From assembly GCA_003712055.1 (NCBI GenBank), contig RHLJ01000006.1:186001-250000 (forward strand): a DNA stretch of 64,000 nt, in the 5' to 3' direction. The translations under genes were made by a program, and so were the position numbers. Shown here piece after piece: positions 35,456 through 43,950 of the stretch. The notes under the pieces are model-generated. The model saw only the letters and a list, made by a program, of their open reading frames with translations, was not told the DNA's origin and did no database searches. Position 1 is the first letter of the stretch. Every line of letters begins with the position of its first letter. The DNA comes from Balneola sp. (lineage in GTDB: Bacteria > Bacteroidota > Rhodothermia > Balneolales > Balneolaceae).

Positions 35456-36844
35456 TTAAAGGATGTAATGACTCAAATCTTTGTCCTTAACAAGTCCATC
35501 CAATTGCTTTTCTACATAGTTAGGATCAATCGTTATTTCCCCTGAGTTAATGTCATCGGGCACAGCAAATAAGAGCTCATCAAAAAGTGAAGACATGATA
35601 GTGTGAAGTCTTCTTGCTCCAATATTCTCTACCTGGCTATTAACCAATGCTGCTATTCTTGCTAATTCTTTAATGGCTGTATCAGTGAATGTAATGCTAA
35701 CACCTTCGGTAGCTAGCATGGCCTGATATTGCTTTGTAAGAGCGTTCTTTGGCTTACTAAGTATATCTACAAAGTCTTCTTCAGTAAGCGAATTCAATTC
35801 TACCCTGATTGGGAAACGCCCTTGTAGCTCTGGGATTAAATCCGATGGTTTGGAAACATGAAAAGCACCTGAGCCAATAAAGAGGATATGGTCAGTTTTT
35901 ACGATTCCATGTTTGGTATTTACTGTGCTTCCCTCCACTATTGGCAGAAGATCTCTTTGAACTCCCTGACGACTTATATCAGGTCCGCTTTTACCTCCTC
36001 CAGATGAAGAATCAGCTATTTTGTCGATCTCATCAATAAAGACAATACCTTGCTTTTGAACTCTAACAAGGGCTTCCTGAACTGCTGATTCATGGTCAAT
36101 CAGTTTTTCCGCTTCTTCCTCAATAAGGATTTTACGCGCTTCTTTGATTTCGAGCTTACGCTTGGCTTTTTTGCTTTTTCCCATATTACCGAGCATATCC
36201 TGGAGGTTTACCCCCATTTCTTCCATCCCGCCTGGGCCAAAGACCTGCATCATTGGGTTTTTCGAGCTTTTTACTTCGATTTCAATTTTACGCTCATCCA
36301 GCTCACCATTTTTAAGTTTTTCTCTGAAACGCTCTCGGGTACGCTCATTTAGTTCCGCATCAGAAGCTTTTTCCGCATCAAAATTAGAATCACTATTAAA
36401 GCCAACACCAGTTTTCTTAACAGGGGGGATGAGGATATCAAGAATGCGTTCTTCGGCTTGTTCTTCTGCTTTGCCCTTCACTCGTTCTTGCATTTCCTCC
36501 TTAACCATATTCACAGCAAGATCAGTGAGGTCTCTAATCATGGATTCAACATCACGTCCCACATATCCAACTTCCGTAAATTTGGATGCTTCCACTTTAA
36601 CAAATGGAGCCATAGCGAGCTTAGCTAATCTTCGGGCTATTTCCGTTTTACCAACACCGGTAGGCCCAATCATCAAAATGTTATTAGGAACAATTTCTTC
36701 CTTAATTTCTTCATCAGAGTTTAGTCTTCTCCATCGGTTTCGAAGGGCAATGGCTACCGATCGCTTGGCTTCTTTTTGTCCTACTATATATTTATCCAGC
36801 TCTCTTACTATTTGCTGGGGGGTTAAATTCTTTTCTTCAATCAT
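35456..36844 (-). CDS. hslU: ATP-dependent protease ATPase subunit HslU
   Basis: A 462-residue AAA+ unfoldase that feeds proteins into the HslV chamber. Walker A is [16 protein letters not shown], Walker [12 protein letters not shown], and the pore motif is GYVGRD. The I-domain spans about residues 110-240. The sensor region includes [14 protein letters not shown] and the end has [18 protein letters not shown], with the C-terminal HYIL tail that inserts into HslV. Its ATG overlaps the hslV stop by one base, so the two subunits are coupled. Confidence 0.97.
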   Translation of the reverse strand: MIEEKNLTPQQIVRELDKYIVGQKEAKRSVAIALRNRWRRLNSDEEIKEEIVPNNILMIGPTGVGKTEIARRLAKLAMAPFVKVEASKFTEVGYVGRDVESMIRDLTDLAVNMVKEEMQERVKGKAEEQAEERILDILIPPVKKTGVGFNSDSNFDAEKASDAELNERTRERFREKLKNGELDERKIEIEVKSSKNPMMQVFGPGGMEEMGVNLQDMLGNMGKSKKAKRKLEIKEARKILIEEEAEKLIDHESAVQEALVRVQKQGIVFIDEIDKIADSSSGGGKSGPDISRQGVQRDLLPIVEGSTVNTKHGIVKTDHILFIGSGAFHVSKPSDLIPELQGRFPIRVELNSLTEEDFVDILSKPKNALTKQYQAMLATEGVSITFTDTAIKELARIAALVNSQVENIGARRLHTIMSSLFDELLFAVPDDINSGEITIDPNYVEKQLDGLVKDKDLSHYIL

Positions 36845-37395
36845 TACTTACCCTCTATTTCTAAAATCGTCCGGTTGTGGTTCGTGTAGATATCAATATC
36901 AGCCGCAATTCTTAGGGCTTCCTCAACAATATCTTTCGCTGTCATATTGGGGGAGTGTTTAACCATAGCACGTGCGGCAGCCAATGCGTAACTACCTCCA
37001 CTTCCAATAGTCACGATGTTATCGTCCGGCTCAATAACGTCTCCCTGTCCTGAAATTACTAACGCATGTTCTGCATCCATCACAATTAGAAGTGCTTCAA
37101 GTTTCTGAAGGAATTTATCTTTCCGCCAATCTTTGGCAAGTTCAACAGCAGCACGTTGCATGCTTCCATTGTACTCATCAAGCTTTGATTCATAGCGTTC
37201 GAACAGGGTAAAGGCATCAGCGGTTGAACCTGCAAATCCGGCAAGTATTTTACCATCCGCCAGTTTTCTAACTTTTTTGACAGTGGATTTCATGACGGTG
37301 GTTTGCATGGTCGCCTGCCCATCGCTTCCAATAGCTGCTTCTCCATTATGGATGATGCCCACTACTGTAGTAGCATGTAGTTTAAATGAACTCAT
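36844..37395 (-). CDS. hslV: ATP-dependent protease peptidase subunit HslV
   Basis: A 183-residue threonine protease. I chose the ATG at 37395, giving [14 protein letters not shown]; the catalytic Thr is then residue 9 after an eight-residue propeptide, unlike the E. coli form, where Thr follows Met directly. An upstream in-frame start would lengthen this further without a better ribosome site. Family motifs are [32 protein letters not shown] and [15 protein letters not shown]. First gene of the hslVU operon. The promoter region is the 58 bases after rng. Confidence 0.96.
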   Translation of the reverse strand: MSSFKLHATTVVGIIHNGEAAIGSDGQATMQTTVMKSTVKKVRKLADGKILAGFAGSTADAFTLFERYESKLDEYNGSMQRAAVELAKDWRKDKFLQKLEALLIVMDAEHALVISGQGDVIEPDDNIVTIGSGGSYALAAARAMVKHSPNMTAKDIVEEALRIAADIDIYTNHNRTILEIEGK

Positions 37396-37453
37396 AGTCA
37401 CAATTTGTTTAAATCTGATCAACTAAACGCAATAACCGAGCCACGCTCAATAT

Positions 37454-39223
37454 TTATTTATTCTGGTGCTGAGGGCGTGGCTTTCCTTTCGAATTGGCAG
37501 AATTTCCTGACGATCTGTTATTCTGCCGGTTATTTGATCTTCCGTTATTTCGTGGAGGTCGTTTCTCTTTTTTTGAGATATCAAGGTTATCTCTATTATG
37601 CTGACCGCTATTCAATTCCTCCAACTCCTGGCGATTTAATAAATCTTCTAGAGATTCACCTCTAATAACTACATCTGTAATATCAATATCAGAACCAGCT
37701 AATGTGACATGAAATTCATTTAAAGAGGTATTCTCGTCACTAATGATTGTAATCTTGAGGTGATATTTAGAAATCCACTTCCACCGTTTACTAAACATTC
37801 CTTTGGTAAGGTAAGATTTTAGATACGGGTTAACGTAGAGATCGATGGCACGATATCCGGTATTGTGCTTGAATTTATTGATCCAGCTTTCAATATCTGT
37901 TACAATGGTATCCTGGCTTACCACATTACCTGAACCACCACACATTGGGCACACTTTGGATACAGAATTAACTACGCTTGGCCTGATGCGTTGACGCGTT
38001 ATCTGAACAAGTCCAAAATCACTCATCCCAATGATATTGGTTTTGGCTGGGTCTTTTCGAAACTCTTTTTTGAGTTCGTCATAAATTTTCTTTCGGTTCT
38101 TTTCGTCTCTTAAATCAATAAAATCGACAACGATAATCCCGCCGATGTCCCTCAACCGTAGTTGTTTAGCAATTTCCCGGGAAGCCTCAAGGTTGGTTTT
38201 TAGAGAATTATCTTCCTGCTTCTCTTTCGCGGCATAGGGGCCAGAGTTAACATCCACAACATACATAGCTTCAGTTTGCTCAAAAATGAGATAGCCGCCC
38301 ATCTTTAAACGCACTCTTGGACTGAATATGGAGTTGACATCCTCAGATATCTTCATGAAATCGAAGATGTGTTCCTTCTTCTTATATAGCTCAACATTAG
38401 GAACCATCTGAGGCGCAATCTGACCTACATAAGATTTTATCTGCCGATACATTTTAGGGTCATCAATAAGAACCCTGTCATAGGTTTTGGCAAACAGATC
38501 GCGGATCAGGCTTTCTGTCATATCCAGATCTTTATATAGTAGGGAAGGGGGTTTTGCATTTTCCAGGTTATCAACTACTCGTTCCCATTTCTTTAGCACA
38601 TTTCGAAGATCCTCTTCGATAGCTTCATCGGATTGACCTTGAGCAACAGTTCTTACTATTACTCCAAATCCGTCCGGAACCATTCCGTTAAGGATATTCT
38701 TTAGACGTTTCCGCTCTCTGAAATTGTTGACTTTTTTAGATACGGCGATATAGTCTCCCATAGGAATCAATACAAGGAATCGCCCTGCAATGGTAATATC
38801 GGTAGAAACCCGTGGGCCTTTAGATCCAATAGGTTCTTTTACGATTTGAACAAGCAGTTTCTGCCCGCTTTTAAGAACTTTACCGGCAAGCATCTGCTTT
38901 TGCACATTAGATAGATTCTCTTTGTTCTTAATGTCCTTCTTGGCATCATTGGGGATGGCATTGGGGCCATTAAGTTTAGCCACATAGTCATCCAGATGAT
39001 CTCCTGCATCCGAAAAGTGGAGAAAAGCATCTTTTGGCGTTCCCATATCGATGAAGGCGGCTCTAATACCGCTCATCACTTTGTGCACACGTGCTACATA
39101 AATATTACCAACAGTACGCTGGTTCTCTTCCGACTCGATGAATAATTGTGCGAGCTCTCCATTCTCGATGAGAGCAATTCGGGCCTGGTCGCCCGAAGAA
39201 TGAATGATAATTTGATTCTTCAT
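37454..39223 (-). CDS. rng: Ribonuclease G (RNase E/G family)
   Basis: A 589-residue endoribonuclease for rRNA processing and mRNA decay. The N-terminal part holds an S1-like region (GNIYVARVHKVMSGIRAAFI). The catalytic DNase I-like segment has YVVDVNSGPYA and GIIVVDFIDLRDEKNR with the metal-binding aspartates. A zinc-link motif, CPMCGGSG, lies near residue 435, as in both RNase E and G. The C-terminal 60 residues are a low-complexity Arg/Asn/Pro tail (RPPRNNGRSNNRQNNR), shorter than the RNase E scaffold but suited to RNA binding. It lies downstream of murA after a 410-base gap on the same strand. Confidence 0.95.
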   Translation of the reverse strand: MKNQIIIHSSGDQARIALIENGELAQLFIESEENQRTVGNIYVARVHKVMSGIRAAFIDMGTPKDAFLHFSDAGDHLDDYVAKLNGPNAIPNDAKKDIKNKENLSNVQKQMLAGKVLKSGQKLLVQIVKEPIGSKGPRVSTDITIAGRFLVLIPMGDYIAVSKKVNNFRERKRLKNILNGMVPDGFGVIVRTVAQGQSDEAIEEDLRNVLKKWERVVDNLENAKPPSLLYKDLDMTESLIRDLFAKTYDRVLIDDPKMYRQIKSYVGQIAPQMVPNVELYKKKEHIFDFMKISEDVNSIFSPRVRLKMGGYLIFEQTEAMYVVDVNSGPYAAKEKQEDNSLKTNLEASREIAKQLRLRDIGGIIVVDFIDLRDEKNRKKIYDELKKEFRKDPAKTNIIGMSDFGLVQITRQRIRPSVVNSVSKVCPMCGGSGNVVSQDTIVTDIESWINKFKHNTGYRAIDLYVNPYLKSYLTKGMFSKRWKWISKYHLKITIISDENTSLNEFHVTLAGSDIDITDVVIRGESLEDLLNRQELEELNSGQHNRDNLDISKKEKRPPRNNGRSNNRQNNRSSGNSANSKGKPRPQHQNK

Positions 39224-39633
39224 TGAATTTCTTTTTTCCCTGCGGCCCGTTATCCCTACAAGTCATCCATCTGCGAATCTTTTTAATAGTCTGTGATAAA
39301 ATAAGGTCCGAACTCCTCGCAGCAGTAGAACTTACTGATAGATGGGCTGGGGTATAATTACTTGTTAAATTTGTTTTTGAAGGATCGAAATCTTCGTATT
39401 TGGATTTCGAATATTGCTTCTGGGTGGTTAGTGCGATCAATATTGACCAGAAGCATAATAAATCGAGATAGAGGCCTTGTATTCTTGATTTTATGAAGGC
39501 CGCCGTATTTTTCTGGTTATATGAATACAATTCGTATTGCAAAAAAGTAAAAGTTCTTTCTAAAAATGTACTGTCGATTTATCAGAAAGAATATAACGGC
39601 TGAAATCCACTTATGTAAGGGCTTTCTTAAATT
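39224..39633. other. Gap between murA and rng, probable rng leader
   Basis: This 410-base gap on the minus-strand path from murA to rng holds no credible gene; the open frame across it lacks a ribosome site and overlaps rng. I see one inverted pair, GCTTCTGG (39416-39423) with CCAGAAGC (39447-39454). RNase E of E. coli controls its own mRNA through a long leader, and this gap could play such a role, but no recognisable element supports that. Confidence 0.4.
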
Positions 39634-40899
39634 TTACGCTTCAACTCTTGATAGCTTTGCGCCAACAGGATTTAGCTTGTTTTCAAGCGATTCATAACCT
39701 CTATCCAGGTGATAAATACGAAGCACCTCAGTTGTATTTTCTGCGACCATACCTGCAAGTACCAGGCTTACACTAGCCCTTAAGTCTGTACTCATTACTG
39801 ATGCTCCGGTTAGGGGAGTTTTACCACTAATATGTACCGTATTTTTTTCATTGTGCATGTCGGCTCCAAGACGAACTAATTCCGGCACATAACTAAATCG
39901 GTCGAAGTAAACTGTATCAGTTACTGACGAATCTCCGTGAGCCTGGGTTAACATAGTAGCCCACTGTGCCTGGAGATCGGTTGGGAAGCCAGGGTAAATT
40001 TCAGTTTCAATTGAAACAGGCTTTAGAACCTCCGGGGCTTTTATCGAAATTACAGAACCATTTAATTGAACTTCAGTCCCTGTATTACTGAGTAGTTCAG
40101 GGAAGTTCCCCAGATGATCAGGATTACAGCCAGTAAGGGTCAGCTCAGAACCAGGGATCATAGCCCCTGCAATCATAAAGGTTCCAAGCTCGATTCGATC
40201 AGGGTCATTACTTATTTCGACTCCTTGCAAAGAATCAACTTTTCTAATGGTGAGAGTATCTGTACCAATGCCCTCGATGTTTGCTCCCATTTTGGTAAGA
40301 ACTTCACAAAGCTGTACCACGTCAGGCTCTTTAGCAGCATTCTTAATGGTAAATTTTCTTGACCGAAGTACAGATGCGAGTAATAAATTTACCGTAGCTC
40401 CTACACTGCTCGGATTCAAAGTAAAACTTTCACCTTCCAGGGTGTCATCAGCCCGAGCAATTACATAACCTTTGTCCAGGGTGATTTCTACCCCCATTGC
40501 TTCCATTCCTTTCATATGAAGATCAACCGGACGAGGACCCCATGCGCATCCTCCCGGAAGAGATACTTTAGCATACCCATGTTTGCCGACTAAAGCTCCG
40601 AGCATATAAAAGGAAGCTCGCATTTTTCGAACCAAATCATAAGGTGCCTCAAGGTAGGATACATTTCCGGGATCGATAGCAACTGTATTCGCAGAATCGT
40701 TAAAGTCGACTCGTGCGCCTACTACTCTAAGTACATTGTTGAAAGTATAAATGTCCTGCAGTCGGGGGATGTTGTGTATGATAGTTTGAGAGTCTCCCAG
40801 AAGGGCAGCTGCTATAATCGGGAGAGCTGCATTTTTTGAACCACTTATGGGTATAGTACCTATTAGCGGGGTACCGCCTTCAATAATAAATTTATCCAA
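39634..40899 (-). CDS. murA: UDP-N-acetylglucosamine 1-carboxyvinyltransferase
   Basis: A 421-residue enzyme that transfers enolpyruvate to UDP-GlcNAc, the first committed step of peptidoglycan synthesis in the cytosol. K22 in SGSKNAALP, the Arg of VRKMRASFYMLG and the catalytic C118 in LPGGCAWGPRPVDLH are all present, so it should be fosfomycin-sensitive at the active site. The repeated inside-out barrel motifs TLTGCNPDHLGNF and STDLRASVSLVLAG mark the two domains. Length is normal. It directly follows the biotin carrier gene with one base between them. Confidence 0.97.
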   Translation of the reverse strand: MDKFIIEGGTPLIGTIPISGSKNAALPIIAAALLGDSQTIIHNIPRLQDIYTFNNVLRVVGARVDFNDSANTVAIDPGNVSYLEAPYDLVRKMRASFYMLGALVGKHGYAKVSLPGGCAWGPRPVDLHMKGMEAMGVEITLDKGYVIARADDTLEGESFTLNPSSVGATVNLLLASVLRSRKFTIKNAAKEPDVVQLCEVLTKMGANIEGIGTDTLTIRKVDSLQGVEISNDPDRIELGTFMIAGAMIPGSELTLTGCNPDHLGNFPELLSNTGTEVQLNGSVISIKAPEVLKPVSIETEIYPGFPTDLQAQWATMLTQAHGDSSVTDTVYFDRFSYVPELVRLGADMHNEKNTVHISGKTPLTGASVMSTDLRASVSLVLAGMVAENTTEVLRIYHLDRGYESLENKLNPVGAKLSRVEA

Positions 40900-40900
40900 G

Positions 40901-41398
40901 TTATTCTATCTCCAGAATGGGGCTGTTTTTTTCTAATGATTGTCCGGTTTCTGCGTCAATGCTAATTACTTTCCCATCAATAGGGGATTTAAGTTCATTT
41001 TCCATTTTCATGGCTTCCAGAATGGCAACAGGTTGACCCTTAGTAACTTCGTCACCAACTCTTACCAGTATATCCAGAATCTTACCGGGCATTGGAGCTT
41101 TTATAGATCCCTCTGCAACATCCGAACCCGTTTTGAATCCAAGACTATCGAGCAGTAGTTCTTGTTCATCCTTAACGGTGACGGTATGCCATTCTCCATT
41201 GATCGAAAATGTAATTTCAGAACCGTTGTAATCTACATTATCAATTTTATAGAGCTTTGTTCCCAATCGCAGGAAAAATCTGCCGTTGTCTTTTTTGAAT
41301 GTAAAAGTTTCTGAGGCCTTTCCGGAAATAAACGAAGACTCTTCTTCATTCAGCTCAACCTCAATAGTTGTTTCCTTTACTTCAGCTTCAAATTTCAT
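40901..41398 (-). CDS. Biotin carboxyl carrier protein of an acyl-CoA carboxylase
   Basis: A 165-residue protein whose last 75 residues form a biotinyl domain: KAPMPGKILDILVRVGDEV then AILEAMKMENELKSPIDG, with the biotin-accepting Lys131. The N-terminal 90 residues are a beta-rich region as found in the carrier subunit of propionyl/methylmalonyl-type decarboxylases and carboxylases, rather than the AccB Pro/Ala linker. The carboxylase and carboxyltransferase subunits are not in the window. It overlaps the preceding 88-residue gene by four bases (ATGA) and is followed immediately by murA. Confidence 0.88.
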   Translation of the reverse strand: MKFEAEVKETTIEVELNEEESSFISGKASETFTFKKDNGRFFLRLGTKLYKIDNVDYNGSEITFSINGEWHTVTVKDEQELLLDSLGFKTGSDVAEGSIKAPMPGKILDILVRVGDEVTKGQPVAILEAMKMENELKSPIDGKVISIDAETGQSLEKNSPILEIE

Positions 41399-41661
41399 AC
41401 CACTTGCCTAATATGTTTGAGTCCTGTTTTTGTAGCTCTGAATGAAAAATCCTGAAGATTGTCAGCGTCGTAAAATGAAGTTCCGTTTATAGAATCAGAA
41501 TCATGATTCACAACTTCGACCAATCTGTAATTGATCAGATTTATCAGGTCGTCTCTAAGTGCACCGACTGGCAGGCCTGTTTCCTCCAGAATAACCTCAT
41601 AAGGTTCCGGAAAAATCAGGTGTTGTAAAATCGCTTTTTCAGAGGGTAGTAATTTCCGCAT
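41395..41661 (-). CDS. Hypothetical 88-residue protein, possible winged helix
   Basis: A small soluble protein with helix-rich sequence: KLLPSEKAILQHLIFPEPYE, then EETGLPVGALRDDLINLINY. It reads like a helix-turn-helix fold, with a turn at GLPVG and a possible wing around DNLQDFSFRATKTGLKH. No family is assigned. Its four-base overlap with the biotin carrier gene suggests a shared function, for example control or assembly of that carrier, but this is only an inference. Confidence 0.7.
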   Translation of the reverse strand: MRKLLPSEKAILQHLIFPEPYEVILEETGLPVGALRDDLINLINYRLVEVVNHDSDSINGTSFYDADNLQDFSFRATKTGLKHIRQVV

Positions 41662-41698
41662 GGCAGGGAAGATAGAGCGCCCGGGAAACTATCACAAC

Positions 41699-42190
41699 CT
41701 ACTCGATCTCAATATCTCCATAAGTAATCACTCTTTGATTACCGTCTAGTAAAACAAGTCTATATGTGCCTCTTGCAAGCGAAGCATTGGAGCCAAAGGA
41801 AGCAGGGCTGACGATGAGTGGGTTTTGACTGAAATCAGTTATCCCATCAACACGCTGAACTTGAGTCCACCGGTTTTGAAAATCGAAGTATCCCAGTTCC
41901 AGTACCGAAGTAAGTGGCGTTCCATTTAGGAAAACATCTAGCGTTGCACCATTGGAGCCATAAAGAACCGGGTTTGGGAAGATCGGATTAATTTCTGCGA
42001 GGCCGGCGTAAAAAGGGGAAGTTCTCCAATCATCAGAATCAGGATCACCGATGATATTTCCATTCTCATCTGTTTGAGTAATTCCATTCGGCTCTCCAAA
42101 AGCCTGGCGTTCGAAATCAGATTGGGCATCATTATTAGTGCATCCAATTAAGAGCGTGAATAAAAGTGCGAATTGTAGGAAATATTTCAT
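41699..42190 (-). CDS. Hypothetical lipoprotein, 163 residues
   Basis: The N-terminus is a lipoprotein signal (FLQFALLFTLLIGCTNN, Cys17). The mature part is acidic near its start (GDPDSDDWRTSPFYAG) and then beta-rich. YEVNP-like sorting motifs are absent; there is an IFPNPVLYG segment followed by LDVFLNGTPLTSV and a final ARGTYRLVLLDGNQRVITYG. This end resembles a small extracellular beta-sandwich that describes a shape with strands. Function is unknown. It stands alone with 37 bases to the next gene on the same strand. Confidence 0.75.
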   Translation of the reverse strand: MKYFLQFALLFTLLIGCTNNDAQSDFERQAFGEPNGITQTDENGNIIGDPDSDDWRTSPFYAGLAEINPIFPNPVLYGSNGATLDVFLNGTPLTSVLELGYFDFQNRWTQVQRVDGITDFSQNPLIVSPASFGSNASLARGTYRLVLLDGNQRVITYGDIEIE

Positions 42191-42271
42191 CAGACAAATA
42201 ACGGTGTAGAATTCAAAATTGTAAGATCAAACCGTATCTTGCAGAAAATACGAAACTATTCACCAAAACGT

Positions 42272-42634
42272 ATGCTGCATATAATAGGGATACCAAATTG
42301 CGATAAAGTAAGAGCCACAAAAAAGTGGATGGATAACAAAGAAATTCCATATGAATTTATCGATGTGAAAAAAGAGCCACTGAGTATGGATGAACTCAAA
42401 GACCTGGAATTTAAAGTAGGCATTGATGTATTAGTAAATAGAAGAGGAACCACATACAGGCAGTTAGGTCTTAAAGACAAAACCTTATCCAAAGAGGAGC
42501 TTCTTGAGGTTTTGGAACAAAATCAGAGTATGATAAAACGTCCGGTACTTGTACATGAGAACTCAGTATTGGTGGGATATGATGAAGAAGCCTTTGAAAA
42601 TTTCCTGAAGGAAAATGAGTTAATGGGTGAATAA
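42272..42634 (+). CDS. ArsC/Spx-family thioredoxin-fold protein (YffB-like)
   Basis: A 120-residue protein starting at the ATG at 42272, where the fold begins (LHIIGIPNCDKVRATKKWMD); the earlier in-frame start adds eleven residues that do not fit. A single N-terminal Cys is present in NCDKVR, as in YffB and ArsC relatives; Spx has CxxC here and this protein does not. The strands EIPYEFIDVKKEP and LVNRRGTTYRQLG are typical, and the end has KRPVLVHENSVLVGYDEEAF. Members may be glutathione-dependent reductases; true arsenate reduction is uncertain because other ArsC residues are not clear. First of three closely packed genes. Confidence 0.85.
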   Translation: MLHIIGIPNCDKVRATKKWMDNKEIPYEFIDVKKEPLSMDELKDLEFKVGIDVLVNRRGTTYRQLGLKDKTLSKEELLEVLEQNQSMIKRPVLVHENSVLVGYDEEAFENFLKENELMGE

Positions 42635-42648
42635 CCATTAAAAGGGAT

Positions 42649-43434
42649 ATGCGGAGAATTCTACTACTTTTACTTTTTCTTTCTGTATCGGAATATGCGG
42701 AGTCTCAGGAAAATGCTTTTTTCGACCAACCTACCTTCGAAAAGCTAGTTTCGGTAAAAGAGACCTTTCGGTATGAAGTTAAGTATGGATTTTTCAAACT
42801 CGGATGGGTTGAAGTAACCCTGTTATCTGATACCCTTTATAATGGCAGGGTACATCAGCACCTCATAACAAAAATGGAATCCAACTCTAAAATTCCTTTC
42901 ATGGGAACTGAAATTGACCATTATCATAGTTTCTTCTATGAGAATGAAGATGGAATCCCGGTTACTTCGCTGTATTGGAAGGACAATCTTGACGAAGAGA
43001 AAGAGAAAGAGATTATTTACTCATTTGATCGAGAGACCAATTCTGTTGCCTATAAAGAAGAAGATGGTGAAGAGGGTATGTTGGATTTAATTGAACCTGC
43101 TACAGCAGGCCATATCATTTTTTATTTTTCGCGTTTATTTGCCGGAGGAGATGAACCGAGCTCTATGCCTGTTTATATAGCTAAGGGCGTAGGGTACATA
43201 CATTTTGAAAATTCTCCTGAGCTTGAAAAAAGAAAGTACCGACCTTTTGGTAAAATTGAAGCCTATATGACTCGGGGGAAAACGGAAAACCTGGAAGGTC
43301 CTTTTGGATTTAGCGGTGATTTCAGGGCATGGTTTTTAAATGATGATCTAAGGGTTCCCCTCGAAGCCAGGGTTAAAGTGTTTCTAGGAAATGCTATCAT
43401 CAAACTAATCGAATATGAAAAGGAAGAGCGATGA
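42649..43434 (+). CDS. DUF3108 family exported protein
   Basis: A 261-residue protein with a signal peptide ([17 protein letters not shown]). The DUF3108 pattern is visible: [19 protein letters not shown], then [19 protein letters not shown] and SLYWKDN. The last third reads [15 protein letters not shown] and [20 protein letters not shown]. Such proteins are periplasmic or outer-membrane beta proteins of unknown role. It overlaps dut by four bases and follows the ArsC-like gene by 14 bases, so the three form an operon. Confidence 0.88.
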   Translation: MRRILLLLLFLSVSEYAESQENAFFDQPTFEKLVSVKETFRYEVKYGFFKLGWVEVTLLSDTLYNGRVHQHLITKMESNSKIPFMGTEIDHYHSFFYENEDGIPVTSLYWKDNLDEEKEKEIIYSFDRETNSVAYKEEDGEEGMLDLIEPATAGHIIFYFSRLFAGGDEPSSMPVYIAKGVGYIHFENSPELEKRKYRPFGKIEAYMTRGKTENLEGPFGFSGDFRAWFLNDDLRVPLEARVKVFLGNAIIKLIEYEKEER

Positions 43435-43877
43435 GCCAAATCAAGTTTAAAAAACTTCCACATGCAGAAGATTTGTCTCTGCCAAGTTATGAATCAACTT
43501 CAGCAGCAGGAATGGACATCAGGGCAGCTCTTTCGGAACCAATTACATTAAAGCCAGGTGAACGAACACTTATTCCAACGGGCTTGCAGATGGCCTTGCC
43601 AAAAGGGTATGAAGCTCAAGTACGCCCACGTAGCGGACTTGCAATAAGAAATGGAATTACTATGCTCAACTCTCCTGGTACTATCGATGCTGATTACCGG
43701 GGAGAGGTAAAAGTAATAGCTATAAATCATGGTCAAGAAGACTTTACCGTGAATCACGGAGATCGAATTGCCCAAATGGTAATCACTCCGGTAGTTCAGC
43801 TTCAGGTTGAAGAGGTAGATTCGCTCGATGAAACCGAACGCGGCTCCGGTGGTTTTGGGAGTACAGGGGTGAAGTGA
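43431..43877 (+). CDS. dut: dUTP diphosphatase
   Basis: A 148-residue trimeric enzyme that cleaves dUTP to dUMP, preventing uracil in DNA and supplying dTMP synthesis. All five motifs are visible: [51 protein letters not shown] and the C-terminal GSGGFGSTG arm. Length is normal. Last gene of the operon with DUF3108; a repeat element separates it from the convergent peptidase gene. Confidence 0.97.
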   Translation: MSQIKFKKLPHAEDLSLPSYESTSAAGMDIRAALSEPITLKPGERTLIPTGLQMALPKGYEAQVRPRSGLAIRNGITMLNSPGTIDADYRGEVKVIAINHGQEDFTVNHGDRIAQMVITPVVQLQVEEVDSLDETERGSGGFGSTGVK

Positions 43878-43879
43878 AT

Positions 43880-43950
43880 GAACATTGAACTTTGAACATC
43901 GAACTAAAAACGTTGAAAGTTCAATGTTCAAAGTTTGGGGTTCAATGTTC
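43880..43950. repeat. GAACATTGAAC-type inverted repeat (copy 3)
   Basis: GAACATTGAAC (43880-43890) pairs with GTTCAATGTTC (43919-43929), and a third copy GTTCAATGTTC (43940-43950) abuts the stop codon of the next gene. It lies between two convergent genes, like copy 1. Confidence 0.75.

Noticed and set aside
39105-39542. A 145-residue minus-strand frame upstream of and overlapping rng
   Set aside because: It overlaps the well-defined rng start in another frame, has no ribosome site and no recognisable domain.
42272-42634. Spx-type transcription regulator
   Set aside because: The CxxC redox switch and RNA polymerase-binding features of Spx are absent; a single Cys in NCDKVR fits YffB/ArsC better.
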